A stretch of 64,000 nucleotides of DNA from Timburyella sp030842085 (GCA_030842085.1 JAUUSE010000001.1:1-64000), one strand, 5' to 3'; positions 1-8,698 are shown, counted from the stretch's first letter. The notes: generated from the letters alone by a model not told the origin. A program made the numbers and translations.

Positions 1-1
1 T

Positions 2-742
2 TTTTCTCTTTTTTTTTTTATCTCCTTCCTTATTTCTCTTCTGTTTTTTTCAATCATATGGGGTGCTTATTTAAAAGTTGTATTCTATGCGATGTGTATT
101 GTTTTTTGCATAATGGCAATATCGTTTCTTATGACTATTATACTTCGGCCTTTAAGGCCTCAGACGACAAAGGTTTTTTTATTCGTAAGCATATTTCTGC
201 TCTTTTCTGGTCTTGGATTTTTTCTCTATGTATTTTATATAGATGCATGGTTATTGTTTTATGCGCCTCCTGAGCCATCTCAAACAATTCTAAAGACTTA
301 CCTGATAGTAATGGCAGCGTTTTTTGCTCTTACGTTTATTTCTAAAATAATACACCTAATAATCAGGACTGACGGAAATAAAGAAAGTAAAAAGAAAAAA
401 GTAAAATCGATAAAAATAATTTTGCCGACTATAATATCTATAATGCTGCTTTCAATTATTCCGATAAGCGCTGCAATTGCACCACATGACAAGCCGCTAT
501 CTGTTACCCCGCCGTCCAATTATCAAGCGTCGGAGTTTGATTTGACTGATTTGGGATATAGTGAATCGCTTGTAAACGAGTATAAGGCTTTGATCACTAA
601 GCTTGAAAAGAGTGGCCTGCCGACCATGGTAATTGAAGACTTTGCTTATGGATATAAAGAGTCTGGTTTAAGCCTTTCGGGCTACAGCCGCGCATTGTAT
701 GAAGAAATAGCTGAAAAAGCAGCGGCTTCTGTTAGCCAATAG
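2..742 (+). CDS. polytopic membrane protein, 5' end outside the window
   Basis: The reading frame is open from the first bases of the window. The T-rich opening encodes a Phe/Ile/Leu-rich hydrophobic stretch that reads as a membrane helix, so the gene very likely begins upstream; the first in-frame ATG, at 92, has no ribosome-binding site. About five membrane segments are visible, the last near the Lys-rich KKKKVK stretch, followed by a soluble tail of about 85 residues with acidic and Ser-rich parts. The family is not recognised and no catalytic motif is seen. It is followed by the candidate RNA gene and a terminator. I am confident it is coding and unsure of its function. Confidence 0.7.
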   Translation, partial: FSLFFFISFLISLLFFSIIWGAYLKVVFYAMCIVFCIMAISFLMTIILRPLRPQTTKVFLFVSIFLLFSGLGFFLYVFYIDAWLLFYAPPEPSQTILKTYLIVMAAFFALTFISKIIHLIIRTDGNKESKKKKVKSIKIILPTIISIMLLSIIPISAAIAPHDKPLSVTPPSNYQASEFDLTDLGYSESLVNEYKALITKLEKSGLPTMVIEDFAYGYKESGLSLSGYSRALYEEIAEKAAASVSQ

Positions 743-831
743 CTCTATAATTTTACGTTTAAGTACGATTTTGAAATCTTAGAAAATTTGTAATACTTAA
801 TAGTATGTCTTTTGGCTTACTTAACTTTAAA

Positions 832-857
832 TTGATAATAGTTTAGTCTGCTATAAT
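832..857 (+). promoter_or_regulatory. promoter with extended -10
   Basis: A perfect TATAAT lies at 852-857, preceded by TG at 849-850 (extended -10). TTGATA lies at 832-837, but the 14-base spacing is short, so the extended -10 is probably the main determinant. No plus-strand gene follows before the terminator at 1040. Confidence 0.5.
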
Positions 858-863
858 GTGTTA

Positions 864-1038
864 TAAGCAACATGTAAATTTAGACAATTTAAAGGCGAAA
901 GCATAAATGGATATTTAACTGCGAAACTTTAGAGAGCACATGGGTGCTGCTAAATGCCGGATTGTTTAAAGTCAATTAAAGCCGAGACATATTTATAATT
1001 AAATAAAAGGCATCCATTATAGGGATGCCTTTTATTTT
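864..1038 (+). ncRNA. candidate standalone structured RNA
   Basis: The segment lies between an extended -10 promoter and a strong terminator and has no open frame of note. The arms AGACAAT (about 881-887) and ATTGTTT (961-967) can close a long helix. Inside it are a TAAAT/ATTTA hairpin, a TTTAG/CTAAA helix and a hairpin AGCAC-ATGG-GTGCT. The GCGAAAC and GCCGG blocks loosely recall c-di-GMP-I (GEMM) riboswitches, but the match is too weak to name, and no gene follows it to be regulated. Inference: a small noncoding RNA of about 170 nucleotides. Confidence 0.35.
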
Positions 1039-1040
1039 TT
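1005..1040 (+). terminator. rho-independent terminator
   Basis: The stem GGCATCC (1009-1015) / GGATGCC (1023-1029) is extended by AAAA/TTTT and followed by a T-rich run. It ends the candidate RNA and overlaps the 3' end of the converging minus-strand gene, so it may work in both directions. Confidence 0.8.
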
Positions 1041-1292
1041 GCTTAAATCATTTGTATCTGTAGTGTTCCAAGAGTATATTCTTAAAAAATGGCCCCAGAA
1101 ATCACAGCTTAACATTTCAAATCCGAATACATTGCAGAACTTGAATTTAAAATGCTTCTTATAATAATATTCTATTACTTCAAATGCTATAATATTGTTT
1201 TCGTAGTCATAATTAAAGCCTGTAAACACCGCATCGTGTATATGTATCTCCTTGCTGCCGATAATTTCTTTGTTTCTATAGTCTATCCTCAT
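1032..1292 (-). CDS. small conserved-looking hypothetical protein (86 aa)
   Basis: The protein is soluble, rich in Tyr, Phe, Asn and Ile, and has no signal peptide or membrane helix. A GGGAG ribosome-binding site sits about eight bases before the ATG, and a TATAAT-like box lies just before that. The FNYDYENN-type and CNVFGFEMLSCDFWG-type stretches resemble short uncharacterised proteins I have seen in Clostridia, but I cannot give a function. It stands alone between the converging terminator and the solute-binding protein gene. Confidence 0.6.
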   Translation of the reverse strand: MRIDYRNKEIIGSKEIHIHDAVFTGFNYDYENNIIAFEVIEYYYKKHFKFKFCNVFGFEMLSCDFWGHFLRIYSWNTTDTNDLSKK

Positions 1293-1371
1293 TTTTTGCT
1301 TCTCCCATTATATTAATCTCAGGAGTTCAGAGCAGATATGCTGCAGCATAAAATATAATATCGATTTAATT

Positions 1372-1413
1372 AAAGAATAAAAATATGAGGTACAGATAAT
1401 CTGCACCTCATAT
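1372..1413 (-). terminator. terminator of the solute-binding protein gene
   Basis: The arms ATATGAGGT (1383-1391) and ACCTCATAT (1405-1413), with an inner CAGAT/ATCTG helix, are followed on the minus strand by TTTTTATTCTT. Confidence 0.75.
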
Positions 1414-1432
1414 TGATTAAAAACTGTAAGGC

Positions 1433-3280
1433 TTAATTCGCTCTAACCTGCTCAATCGTGACATTATCTATTATCAATGTGCCAGGAGCTTTTCTGCTAC
1501 CTATCAGCATTGTAAATACTGTCTCATTATCGGCCTCTGGCTCAAGCGTTATCTCAGTATGCTTTACTTCGCCGTTCGGGCTGGCTTCAAGATTGAAGTA
1601 TACAGCATCTTTCTGCTTCTTAGTATTGAGGTTATAGTAAGCCAAGAAGTACTGTGTTTCTTCAGTTACTTCGCCAACTATCTTATAGTCGAAAGAAACC
1701 TTATATGTTGAATAACCATATAATCTATACTGTTCAGCCAATGTTGCAAGAATCAGAGTGCTGCCGTTTGCTTCTGGATTGAACTCTATCTTCAGTGAGC
1801 CGTTTCCATCAAGCGCCTCATCACCTGTTGCCTGGGTTACAGTGGCTTCCTTAATTGAAGGCCCTACTTCCCATCCCTCTACATTAGATTCAAAATCAAA
1901 TGTATACGGGTCATGGCTTGTAACTTCAGGCCATTCAACTGTTGCATTTACTCTGCTAAGGTCAGACTCATAAGTTGCTCTCCACTTTTCAATAGCAGTG
2001 GCGTTATCGCTACCATAGCCGATTGCCTGCAGAAGGTCTCTGCCGAGGTTAGAAAGAAGCGCATCGTTGCTTGTGCTGTAGAACGCTTTTTCTTCCATTT
2101 CAGCTTTAAGCTGCTGACGCTCTTCTGTATAATACTGAGCGTATGTCTGCTTAAGCTCATCATGCTCATAATCATCTTCCTGGCAAAGGTACTCTATAAG
2201 AGTTGCCGTTGTATACGGATTCGGACAGCCATTTATAAAGCCCATACCGCCGGATGAAATTGAATTATAATGCTCGGTGTTGTCTGCGCCATAAGGCAGC
2301 GGCAGGCAATCCCAGTTAAATGTCGGAGTCGGGGTTGTGCTCTGGTAAAGCTGCCAAATTGCCCAGTAAGCATCAAGCAGGAAGAGGTGTGTGCCCTTTG
2401 CAAATGCAGTCATACCATTAGCAGCACCTACGTTATCCCAAACGCCATTCCTGTTGTATCTTATATCGCGGACATAGTCGAAAGATCTAAGCAGTGCAGG
2501 GCTGTCAAGGTTAAGAACATATTTACCGGTAGAATCTGTCGTAACCATACTTGTATGGTTCATATCCTGCCACAGGTTTTCGTACACTGTTGCTATACCA
2601 TAGCTGTCATATACACCGTCGCCGTCAACGTCGCGTGTAGCCTTTGAAGCCATCTCATGGAAGTTCTCAACCGTCCATTCGCCTTTTTCAAGCATATCTT
2701 TCGGGTCTTCGAGACCAAGCTCTTCTATCATGTCTTTGTTATAGAAGCACATCATCGGGTTTACGAAGTTATATGGAACAACCAGATAATATTCACCGTT
2801 ATACTTGTAGAAATCATCCATTATACCAATGTTTACATAGCCATTGCTCTCCAGCATTTCCATATCCACATAATCGCCGATTGCCTGAGCATACTGCCTT
2901 GCATAATAAAGCGGATAGTCAGTGCTTGTCGCCCATACGCCGTCATATGGATTCTGCGCTGCGATTGAGGCATATATTTTCTCTGTAACCTCATCCGTAT
3001 CAAAAGTTGTAGGTATGTACTCTACTTTTTTGCCGGTTTGCTGCTCAAATCTAGCAACAGCTTTGTTACGCCACTCGTCGGCAGCACTGTCCAGGCCAGG
3101 GAAAATGACGCGAATCGTATCAGATTCTGCATCCATCTGCGCCTTACGCTCTTCAGATATCTCAAACGGAATATCTCGAGGAGCAACCGTAGTCCCGCTA
3201 TCACAGGATGTAAGCGCGACAAGAGGCACACACATCGCCGCTGCCATTGTTACTGACAGCAGTTTTGTCCTTAATTTCAT
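1433..3280 (-). CDS. ABC-type sugar-binding lipoprotein with C-terminal carbohydrate-binding-like domain
   Basis: The 615-residue protein has a lipoprotein signal ending in LTSC with the lipidated Cys at residue 26. Residues of about 50-440 match family-1 extracellular solute-binding proteins (an FPGLDS-type start, YNFVNPMMCFYNKDM, and DVDGDGVYD in the substrate-lobe region). Residues of about 460-612 form an extra beta-rich module (FDFESNVEGW start, LKIEF, IIDNVTIEQ end) typical of galactose-binding-like carbohydrate-binding modules. Ordinary binding proteins are about 420-450 residues and lack this tail. No permease or ATPase gene lies nearby. A GGAGGG site nine bases upstream supports the ATG, and a TATAAT lies at 3349-3354 (minus). 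Inference: it captures oligosaccharide for a transporter encoded elsewhere. Confidence 0.85.
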   Translation of the reverse strand: MKLRTKLLSVTMAAAMCVPLVALTSCDSGTTVAPRDIPFEISEERKAQMDAESDTIRVIFPGLDSAADEWRNKAVARFEQQTGKKVEYIPTTFDTDEVTEKIYASIAAQNPYDGVWATSTDYPLYYARQYAQAIGDYVDMEMLESNGYVNIGIMDDFYKYNGEYYLVVPYNFVNPMMCFYNKDMIEELGLEDPKDMLEKGEWTVENFHEMASKATRDVDGDGVYDSYGIATVYENLWQDMNHTSMVTTDSTGKYVLNLDSPALLRSFDYVRDIRYNRNGVWDNVGAANGMTAFAKGTHLFLLDAYWAIWQLYQSTTPTPTFNWDCLPLPYGADNTEHYNSISSGGMGFINGCPNPYTTATLIEYLCQEDDYEHDELKQTYAQYYTEERQQLKAEMEEKAFYSTSNDALLSNLGRDLLQAIGYGSDNATAIEKWRATYESDLSRVNATVEWPEVTSHDPYTFDFESNVEGWEVGPSIKEATVTQATGDEALDGNGSLKIEFNPEANGSTLILATLAEQYRLYGYSTYKVSFDYKIVGEVTEETQYFLAYYNLNTKKQKDAVYFNLEASPNGEVKHTEITLEPEADNETVFTMLIGSRKAPGTLIIDNVTIEQVRAN

Positions 3281-3891
3281 TTCTTATATCCCTCCAAAAT
3301 AAATGTTTTGTGAATGGTGTGCAATATCAATATACTTACCACAAGTACATTATAGATTATTAATTGAAAAATGTATGTGTCCGAATCTTACCTTTCTATA
3401 TCCAAAAATCACACCTTTGTGAAAATTTTATAAATTCTATGAAAAATATTTTCTATTTTATTAATATGCTACAAAAACTGAATTGTTTACTGATTATTTA
3501 AAATTTCTTCTCTAAATTATATTTTTAATATTTATATGATTGATTATAAAGATCTGCTTAGTGGAAAAATGAGCAGTGCGGTGTAAGCATTCCAAAAATA
3601 ATCAGCAGAGAATGGTATTACATATGTGAAATTAAAAATGAATATCGGATATTTTTTATAATGCCATGATTTTGGAATTATTCGTAAAGAAAAAAGTGGA
3701 GGCACAAAAGCAGCTAAATAAAGGAAAAATCCAGCAGAATATAATGCTTAGCTTTATAAGCAATATAAATCGGGTATTCTTAAAAGCGCCAAAATAAAAG
3801 TATAATTGCCCGCAATTTAAATAGTTTTAATTATTATAAATAAACCCGCATATAAATTGTTAAATGTATTATTCTTTAAGAGGTGTAAAAT
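3281..3891. other. AT-rich divergent intergenic region
   Basis: This 611-base spacer separates two divergent genes. The minus strand carries a TATAAT-like -10 (3349-3354) for the binding-protein gene without a convincing -35. No open frame with a ribosome-binding site and no strong hairpin were seen. Confidence 0.5.
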
Positions 3892-4764
3892 ATGGTCATT
3901 GCTCCAAACATATCGAGACTTGAATATACCCGCGGGAGAGACGGCGTCAAATACTTTGAGCTGACCGCCGAACCTGTAATGCGCGAAGTTTTGCCCGGAC
4001 TATTTATAAAGGGATGGGGCTATAACGGCAGTATACCCGGGCCATGCATACAGGTATGTACCGGCGACAACTGCCGCATAAGGCTGTATAATCGCCTGAC
4101 CTCCGACACCAGCCTTGAATTTTTGGGCCTTTCTCTGCCTTTCGCCGAGACAGAGGGCAGCACGCCAAGGCGTGTAGCGCCCGGCGGTTACATAGATTAC
4201 AGCTTTAGGGTGAGAAGTCAGCCGGGTACGCATATTTACCGTCCCGGAGTTAATACACTGGTGCAGCTTAACAAGGGTATGTGCGGCAATTTTATAATAC
4301 TTTCAAACGACGACAACGTTTGCCGAGACTACTCGCTTATGCTGCAGTCCTTTAAATGCCCGTCGCTGCGGCCGGGGGAGACGCCGGAAGGCTCGTTTGA
4401 CATTGACCCATATGCCGACGACCGCAATTTATTCTGCATAAACGGCCGATGCTATCCGCATACAGAATCTATGAAAACCTGCTACGGCGACAGCTGCCGT
4501 ATAAGATTTTCCAGCGGTTCGTCAATAGAACATCCCATGTATTTAAACGGTCACCGATATACCGTTACAGCATACGACGGCTGCCGGCTGCCCCAACGCG
4601 TGCCCAGAGGAATAATATCGATGTCCTGCGGACAGACATGCGATATAATGGTTAATACAAACAATCCCGGGAACTGGCTGTGTGCTTCATCTGTACCCAA
4701 GCAGAGCAGCAATAATTTCAGCTTAAATATTGGCGGCATGTGCTGTGGCTTTGACTATCTTTAA
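3892..4764 (+). CDS. Cys-rich two-domain multicopper-oxidase-like protein lacking copper ligands
   Basis: The 290-residue protein follows the cupredoxin plan of multicopper oxidases: GWGYNGSIPGP at 41-51, a GDNCRIRLYNRL strand near 58-69, a GTHIY strand near 112, then a second domain with FCINGRCYPHT, EHPMYLNGH (213-221) and an NPGNW end near 258. The ligand motifs are altered: HWHG is EFLG (76-79), the HPHxxxQ-type site is HIYRPGV, HLHGH is YLNGH, and the final HCH is replaced by LCAS. There are 16 Cys, including paired CxxxxC blocks in both domains (CTGDNC and CYGDSC) and a terminal CC. It has no signal peptide. An AAGAGGTG site precedes the ATG. Inference: it is not a laccase but a disulfide- or metal-cross-linked structural protein, perhaps of the spore coat. 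Confidence 0.7.
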   Translation: MVIAPNISRLEYTRGRDGVKYFELTAEPVMREVLPGLFIKGWGYNGSIPGPCIQVCTGDNCRIRLYNRLTSDTSLEFLGLSLPFAETEGSTPRRVAPGGYIDYSFRVRSQPGTHIYRPGVNTLVQLNKGMCGNFIILSNDDNVCRDYSLMLQSFKCPSLRPGETPEGSFDIDPYADDRNLFCINGRCYPHTESMKTCYGDSCRIRFSSGSSIEHPMYLNGHRYTVTAYDGCRLPQRVPRGIISMSCGQTCDIMVNTNNPGNWLCASSVPKQSSNNFSLNIGGMCCGFDYL

Positions 4765-4794
4765 CTCTTTGCAGTGTCAATAATATCAAGTATA

Positions 4795-4827
4795 TTCCTC
4801 TCTGTATCCGCGGAGAGGAAATGCTTT
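4795..4827 (+). terminator. rho-independent terminator
   Basis: The arms TTCCTCTC (4795-4802) and GAGAGGAA (4813-4820) are followed by a short T run. Confidence 0.7.
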
Positions 4828-5127
4828 TTAGGTAGCTTGTTTAATTTATATATTTATTTTTAAGAGTATACAAAATTTTGTTTTCAGCAATTTAAAACTT
4901 TGTTTCTATTTGCGCTTGATTTAAAATATTATTGGAGATTATAATTATTTATCTTTTAATTTGAAAAAATTTTAGTTTTAAATTATTATATCTCGCAAAG
5001 GTAAAGCTATAATATTATTCAAAGTATATAACAGCCATGTAAAAGTAATTTTTAAAGAAAAATCTGCTGTAATATTATTGTTATTATTCGCTTCACATGA
5101 GTTTTCCACAAAATATATTTGACACAC
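4828..5127. other. AT-rich spacer
   Basis: Very AT-rich sequence between a terminator and the next promoter. I see no gene or clear structure in it. Confidence 0.5.
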
Positions 5128-5156
5128 TTGTTAAATAAAAAAAACTGTGCTATAAT
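5128..5156 (+). promoter_or_regulatory. promoter of the GlpA-like operon
   Basis: TTGTTA (5128-5133), a 17-base spacer and TATAAT (5151-5156) with a TG extended -10 at 5148-5149. It implies a 5' leader of about 247 bases before the first start codon. Confidence 0.6.
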
Positions 5157-5162
5157 CACTTT

Positions 5163-5409
5163 TTAATTGCTGATAATGTTAGTTTTGCAGAAGCGTGCCA
5201 TCGGTTTTGTTATGTAAGGCCGAATATATCTTTAAAGCGTTGTATTTTTGCTTTAGCAGAGCGAAATTTATTTAGCAAAATTTTCAATGATTTATTACTG
5301 GGAATTCTGCAAGTTTTATTATATAATGTATTGTGTTATAACACGGTATAAATTAACAATGCACATTGTATGTAATCTAAAATAATTTTATATTTTGGAG
5401 TTGTAATAA
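5163..5409 (+). promoter_or_regulatory. long 5' leader of the oxidoreductase operon
   Basis: An untranslated leader of about 247 bases without an open frame. It includes the 12-base palindrome GTGTTATAACAC near 5333-5344, which could be an operator or a weak hairpin. I matched no known riboswitch class. Confidence 0.3.
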
Positions 5410-6873
5410 ATGACGGATGTTTTGATAATAGGCGGCGGCATATGCGGCAGCGCTATTGCACGAGAGCTGTCAAGGTATGATATAGGCGTAACCGTGCTGG
5501 AGAAAGGGGTTGATGTGTCTTCGGGCACATCAAAAGCCAACAGCGGTATAGTCCACGCTGGGTTTGATGCAGAGCCGGACACGTTAAAGGGCAAGCTCAA
5601 TGCGAAATCTAATGCAATGTTTGACAGGCTTGCAAAGGAGCTGGATTTTTCCTTTAGACGGTCGGGCGCATTAGTACTCTGCTTTGACGAGGCGGACATG
5701 CCAAAGCTTGAAGAGCTTAAGGCGCGCGGTGAGAAAAACGGCGTTGATGGACTGACTATAATAAATCGAGAGGAACTCTTAAAGCTTGAGCCTAATATTT
5801 CGGACAATGCCGTCGCGGCGCTGTATGCCCCGACGAGCGGAATCGTCTGTCCATATGAGATGACAATAGCCTTTGCTGAAAACGCGGCTCAGAATGGTGC
5901 TGAATTTAAATTTAACGAAAGGGCAATCTCTGTGTCTAAAGAGGGAGAAATATTTACCGTCAAGACGGAGAGCGGCCATGAATATAAATCTAAAATATTG
6001 ATTAACGCTGCCGGCCTTTACGCCGACGAGATAAACAATATGCTAAGTGAGTACAAACTGAAAATACAGCCTCGCAAGGGAGAATATTCGCTGTTTGACA
6101 AGGCGGTGTTTGGGTTTGTAAATCATACAATTTTCCAGCTTCCAACAAAACTTGGCAAGGGAGTGCTTGTAACGCCTACGGTAGAGGGAAATATGCTCAT
6201 TGGTCCGAACGCTGAGGATGTCAACGACAAAACGGATGTATCAACCACGGCGGAGGGACATAAGGAAATATTTGAAAAGGCGGAACTTTCGGTTAAAAAT
6301 ATACCATATAAGCAGATAATAAAATCATTTTCGGGTCTGCGCGCACACGAAGCCGGCAATGACTTTATAATAGGCGAGGTGGCAGACTGCGAAAACTTTA
6401 TAAATGTTGCTGGCATAGAATCTCCGGGCCTTTCATCGGCTCCGGCCATTGCGCTGATGGTGGTTGATATTATAAAGGAGAAGCACAGTCTCAGGCCAAA
6501 GGATAATTTTGATCCCTGCCGCCGGCCTGTCATACGCTTCCGCGACCTTGACAACGAAGCGCGCGACAGGGTAATAAAGGAAAATCCCGCATATGGCAGG
6601 ATTGTCTGCCGCTGTGAGACGGTGACGGAGGGTGAAATTATCGACGCAATCCACCGTCCGCTTGGCGCCACGACGGTTGACGGTGTAAAGCGCCGCACGC
6701 GCGCTGGCCTTGGCAGGTGCCAATCGGGCTTCTGCAGTCCGAGACTTGTAGAAATTCTCGCGCGTGAGCTGGGAGTAGACATAACCGAAGTCAGAAATTC
6801 AGTTAATGGCTCAAATATTCTTGTAGGAAAAGATAAACTTATAGGAGACGACAAAAAAGATGAGAAGCGTTGA
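5410..6873 (+). CDS. GlpA-like FAD-dependent dehydrogenase with BFD-type [2Fe-2S] domain
   Basis: The 487-residue protein begins with the Rossmann FAD motif GGGICGSAIARELS (8-21) and has the GTSKANSGIVHAGF block of D-amino-acid-oxidase / glycerol-3-phosphate dehydrogenase enzymes. The C-terminal part (about 395-460) has CRCE...GRCQSGFC, the four-Cys pattern of BFD-like [2Fe-2S] domains. Family knowledge: such proteins oxidise glycerol 3-phosphate or a similar 2-hydroxy substrate and pass electrons to a partner flavoprotein. The next gene starts 14 bases before this one ends, so the two are probably translationally coupled. No glycerol kinase or transporter is adjacent, so the substrate is inferred. 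Confidence 0.85.
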   Translation: MTDVLIIGGGICGSAIARELSRYDIGVTVLEKGVDVSSGTSKANSGIVHAGFDAEPDTLKGKLNAKSNAMFDRLAKELDFSFRRSGALVLCFDEADMPKLEELKARGEKNGVDGLTIINREELLKLEPNISDNAVAALYAPTSGIVCPYEMTIAFAENAAQNGAEFKFNERAISVSKEGEIFTVKTESGHEYKSKILINAAGLYADEINNMLSEYKLKIQPRKGEYSLFDKAVFGFVNHTIFQLPTKLGKGVLVTPTVEGNMLIGPNAEDVNDKTDVSTTAEGHKEIFEKAELSVKNIPYKQIIKSFSGLRAHEAGNDFIIGEVADCENFINVAGIESPGLSSAPAIALMVVDIIKEKHSLRPKDNFDPCRRPVIRFRDLDNEARDRVIKENPAYGRIVCRCETVTEGEIIDAIHRPLGATTVDGVKRRTRAGLGRCQSGFCSPRLVEILARELGVDITEVRNSVNGSNILVGKDKLIGDDKKDEKR

Positions 6874-8116
6874 CGTAGTTATTGTCGGTGGCGGTCCGGC
6901 AGGCTTAGCCGCTGCCGTTTCAGCAAAAAAGCATGGTGCCGACAGCATACTCATATTGGAGAGAGATTCAAGCCTCGGCGGCATACTCAATCAGTGTATA
7001 CACAGCGGCTTTGGCCTTCACAGATTTAAAGAAGAGCTTACGGGACCGGAATACGCGAACAGGTATATTGAGCTTGTTGAAGAGCTTAATATACCATATC
7101 TTTTGAACACTACCGTTATTGACATAACGCACGATAGAAAAGTTACGGCGGTAAACTCCGACGACGGCGTAATAGAGATACAGGCCGGCGCCATAATAAT
7201 AGCGGCAGGATGCCGCGAACGTCCGGCGGGTGCGATAAACATATTCGGCGACAGGTGCGCCGGCATTTACACTGCGGGTACTGCGCAGAAGTTTGTTAAC
7301 ATAGATGGGTATATGCCCGGCAAGAAGATTATAATACTCGGCTCGGGCGATATTGGTCTGATTATGGCGCGCCGTATGACGCTTGAGGGCGCAAAGGTTG
7401 AGGCGGTAATTGAGATAATGCCTTTCTCCAGCGGTCTTAACAGGAATATTGTACAGTGCCTTAACGATTTTAATATACCGCTGTATCTGTCGCATACCAT
7501 TACTTCCGTTAAAGGGGAAGAAAGGCTGGAATCTGTTGTTGTTTCTGAGGTAGATAAGAACTTCAAGCCGATAAAGGGCACGGAAAGAGAAGTGGAATGT
7601 GATACGCTCCTTCTGTCGGTAGGACTGCTGCCGGAGAATGAGATGTCCAAAAGAGCGGATGTTGTTCTTTCGAACATCACCGGCGGCGCGATAGTAAACG
7701 AGCGGTTTGAGACCTCTACACCCGGTATATTTGCCTGCGGCAATGTGCTGCATGTGCATGATTTGGTTGACTATGTCAGTGAAGAAAGCGAACATGCGGC
7801 AAAATACGCGGTAGATTTTGCAGCGGGACGCAGATATCCTCAGTCGGACGTTGAAATTAAGGCGGGCAACGGCGTAAGATATACTGTTCCGTTTAAAATG
7901 AGCTCGAAGAACATAGAAGATGATTTAACTATACGATTCCGCGTAACGGGCAGGTTTAAGGACAAGAAAATACGTGTTTTGATTAATGATGAGCCTGTTA
8001 TATCAAGGGCGGAGCCGGCGCTTGCACCGGGTGAGATGCAGACGGTTGTGATACGAAAGGAAAAGTTAGAAGAGCAAGCGGAAATTAAAGATATTATAGT
8101 TGAGGTGGCAGACTGA
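6860..8116 (+). CDS. NAD(P)/FAD-dependent oxidoreductase, partner subunit
   Basis: The 418-residue flavoprotein has an N-terminal FAD site GGGPAGLAAAVSA, a second dinucleotide site ILGSGDIGLIMARR near residue 155, and the TPGIFACGNVLHVHDLVDYV motif that closes the FAD fold. The last 90 residues form a beta-rich extra domain. It overlaps the GlpA-like gene by 14 bases and the next gene by one base (ATGA). It is the usual middle member of the three-gene cluster with a GlpA-like enzyme and a DUF1667 protein, and probably passes electrons between the dehydrogenase and NAD(P) or another acceptor. Confidence 0.85.
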   Translation: MRSVDVVIVGGGPAGLAAAVSAKKHGADSILILERDSSLGGILNQCIHSGFGLHRFKEELTGPEYANRYIELVEELNIPYLLNTTVIDITHDRKVTAVNSDDGVIEIQAGAIIIAAGCRERPAGAINIFGDRCAGIYTAGTAQKFVNIDGYMPGKKIIILGSGDIGLIMARRMTLEGAKVEAVIEIMPFSSGLNRNIVQCLNDFNIPLYLSHTITSVKGEERLESVVVSEVDKNFKPIKGTEREVECDTLLLSVGLLPENEMSKRADVVLSNITGGAIVNERFETSTPGIFACGNVLHVHDLVDYVSEESEHAAKYAVDFAAGRRYPQSDVEIKAGNGVRYTVPFKMSSKNIEDDLTIRFRVTGRFKDKKIRVLINDEPVISRAEPALAPGEMQTVVIRKEKLEEQAEIKDIIVEVAD

Positions 8117-8490
8117 TGGAAAAGCATGAAATGATATGTATATGCTGCCCTCGCGGCTGCTATTTGACTGTTACTTCTGAAGACGGCGATATTAAGGAGA
8201 TAACTGGAAATCGTTGCCGCAGAGGTGAGACATACGCTAAAGAGGAGCTTATTTCTCCTGTACGCGTTGTTACGACAACGGTTCGCCTAAATGGCGGAAA
8301 GGTGCCCATGCTGCCGGTAAAGACCAGCAAGGCCATACCTAAACCGCTTATCTTTGACTGTATAGATACGATGCGTGATATCTCTGTCAGCGCACCCGTG
8401 TCTATAGGCGATGTTATTATCCCGAATGTTCTCGGCACTGGCGCCGACATAATTGCGACGCGCAGCATCGGGAAAAAAGACGGGGACTAA
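8116..8490 (+). CDS. DUF1667 family protein
   Basis: The 124-residue protein has an N-terminal Cys cluster (CICCPRGC, residues 8-15) and further Cys residues near 33 and 80, suggesting an iron-sulfur or metal site. It shares its ATGA start with the stop of the oxidoreductase, is the third gene of the operon and is followed by a terminator. Family knowledge: DUF1667 proteins regularly accompany GlpA-like and FAD oxidoreductase genes in Firmicutes, but their exact role is not settled. Probably an electron-transfer accessory subunit. Confidence 0.85.
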   Translation: MEKHEMICICCPRGCYLTVTSEDGDIKEITGNRCRRGETYAKEELISPVRVVTTTVRLNGGKVPMLPVKTSKAIPKPLIFDCIDTMRDISVSAPVSIGDVIIPNVLGTGADIIATRSIGKKDGD

Positions 8491-8563
8491 GAAGAATATA
8501 TTTATTTGATACAGCTGTTACTGATGACGGATGACACTCTGACAGCTTGGCAAGTGAGATTTA

Positions 8564-8597
8564 AGGGGCGTTTTATAATAAAACGTCCCTTTTTTTA
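8564..8597 (+). terminator. terminator of the oxidoreductase operon
   Basis: A GGGGCG/CGTCCC stem extended by TTTTAT/ATAAAA is followed by seven or more Ts. Confidence 0.85.
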
Positions 8598-8698
8598 TAA
8601 GCATATCTGGTATCGGACTTGGAATATGGGAATAAATTTTTGCGAGAATTGGATTAGCATAGCTTACTAAGCTGAGATGGTTGAATATAAAAAAGTAC

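Noticed and set aside
864..1000. c-di-GMP-I riboswitch
   Set aside because: Only scattered similarity (GCGAAAC, GCCGG), the usual GNRA hairpin is not evident, and no regulated gene follows. Kept as an unnamed RNA candidate.
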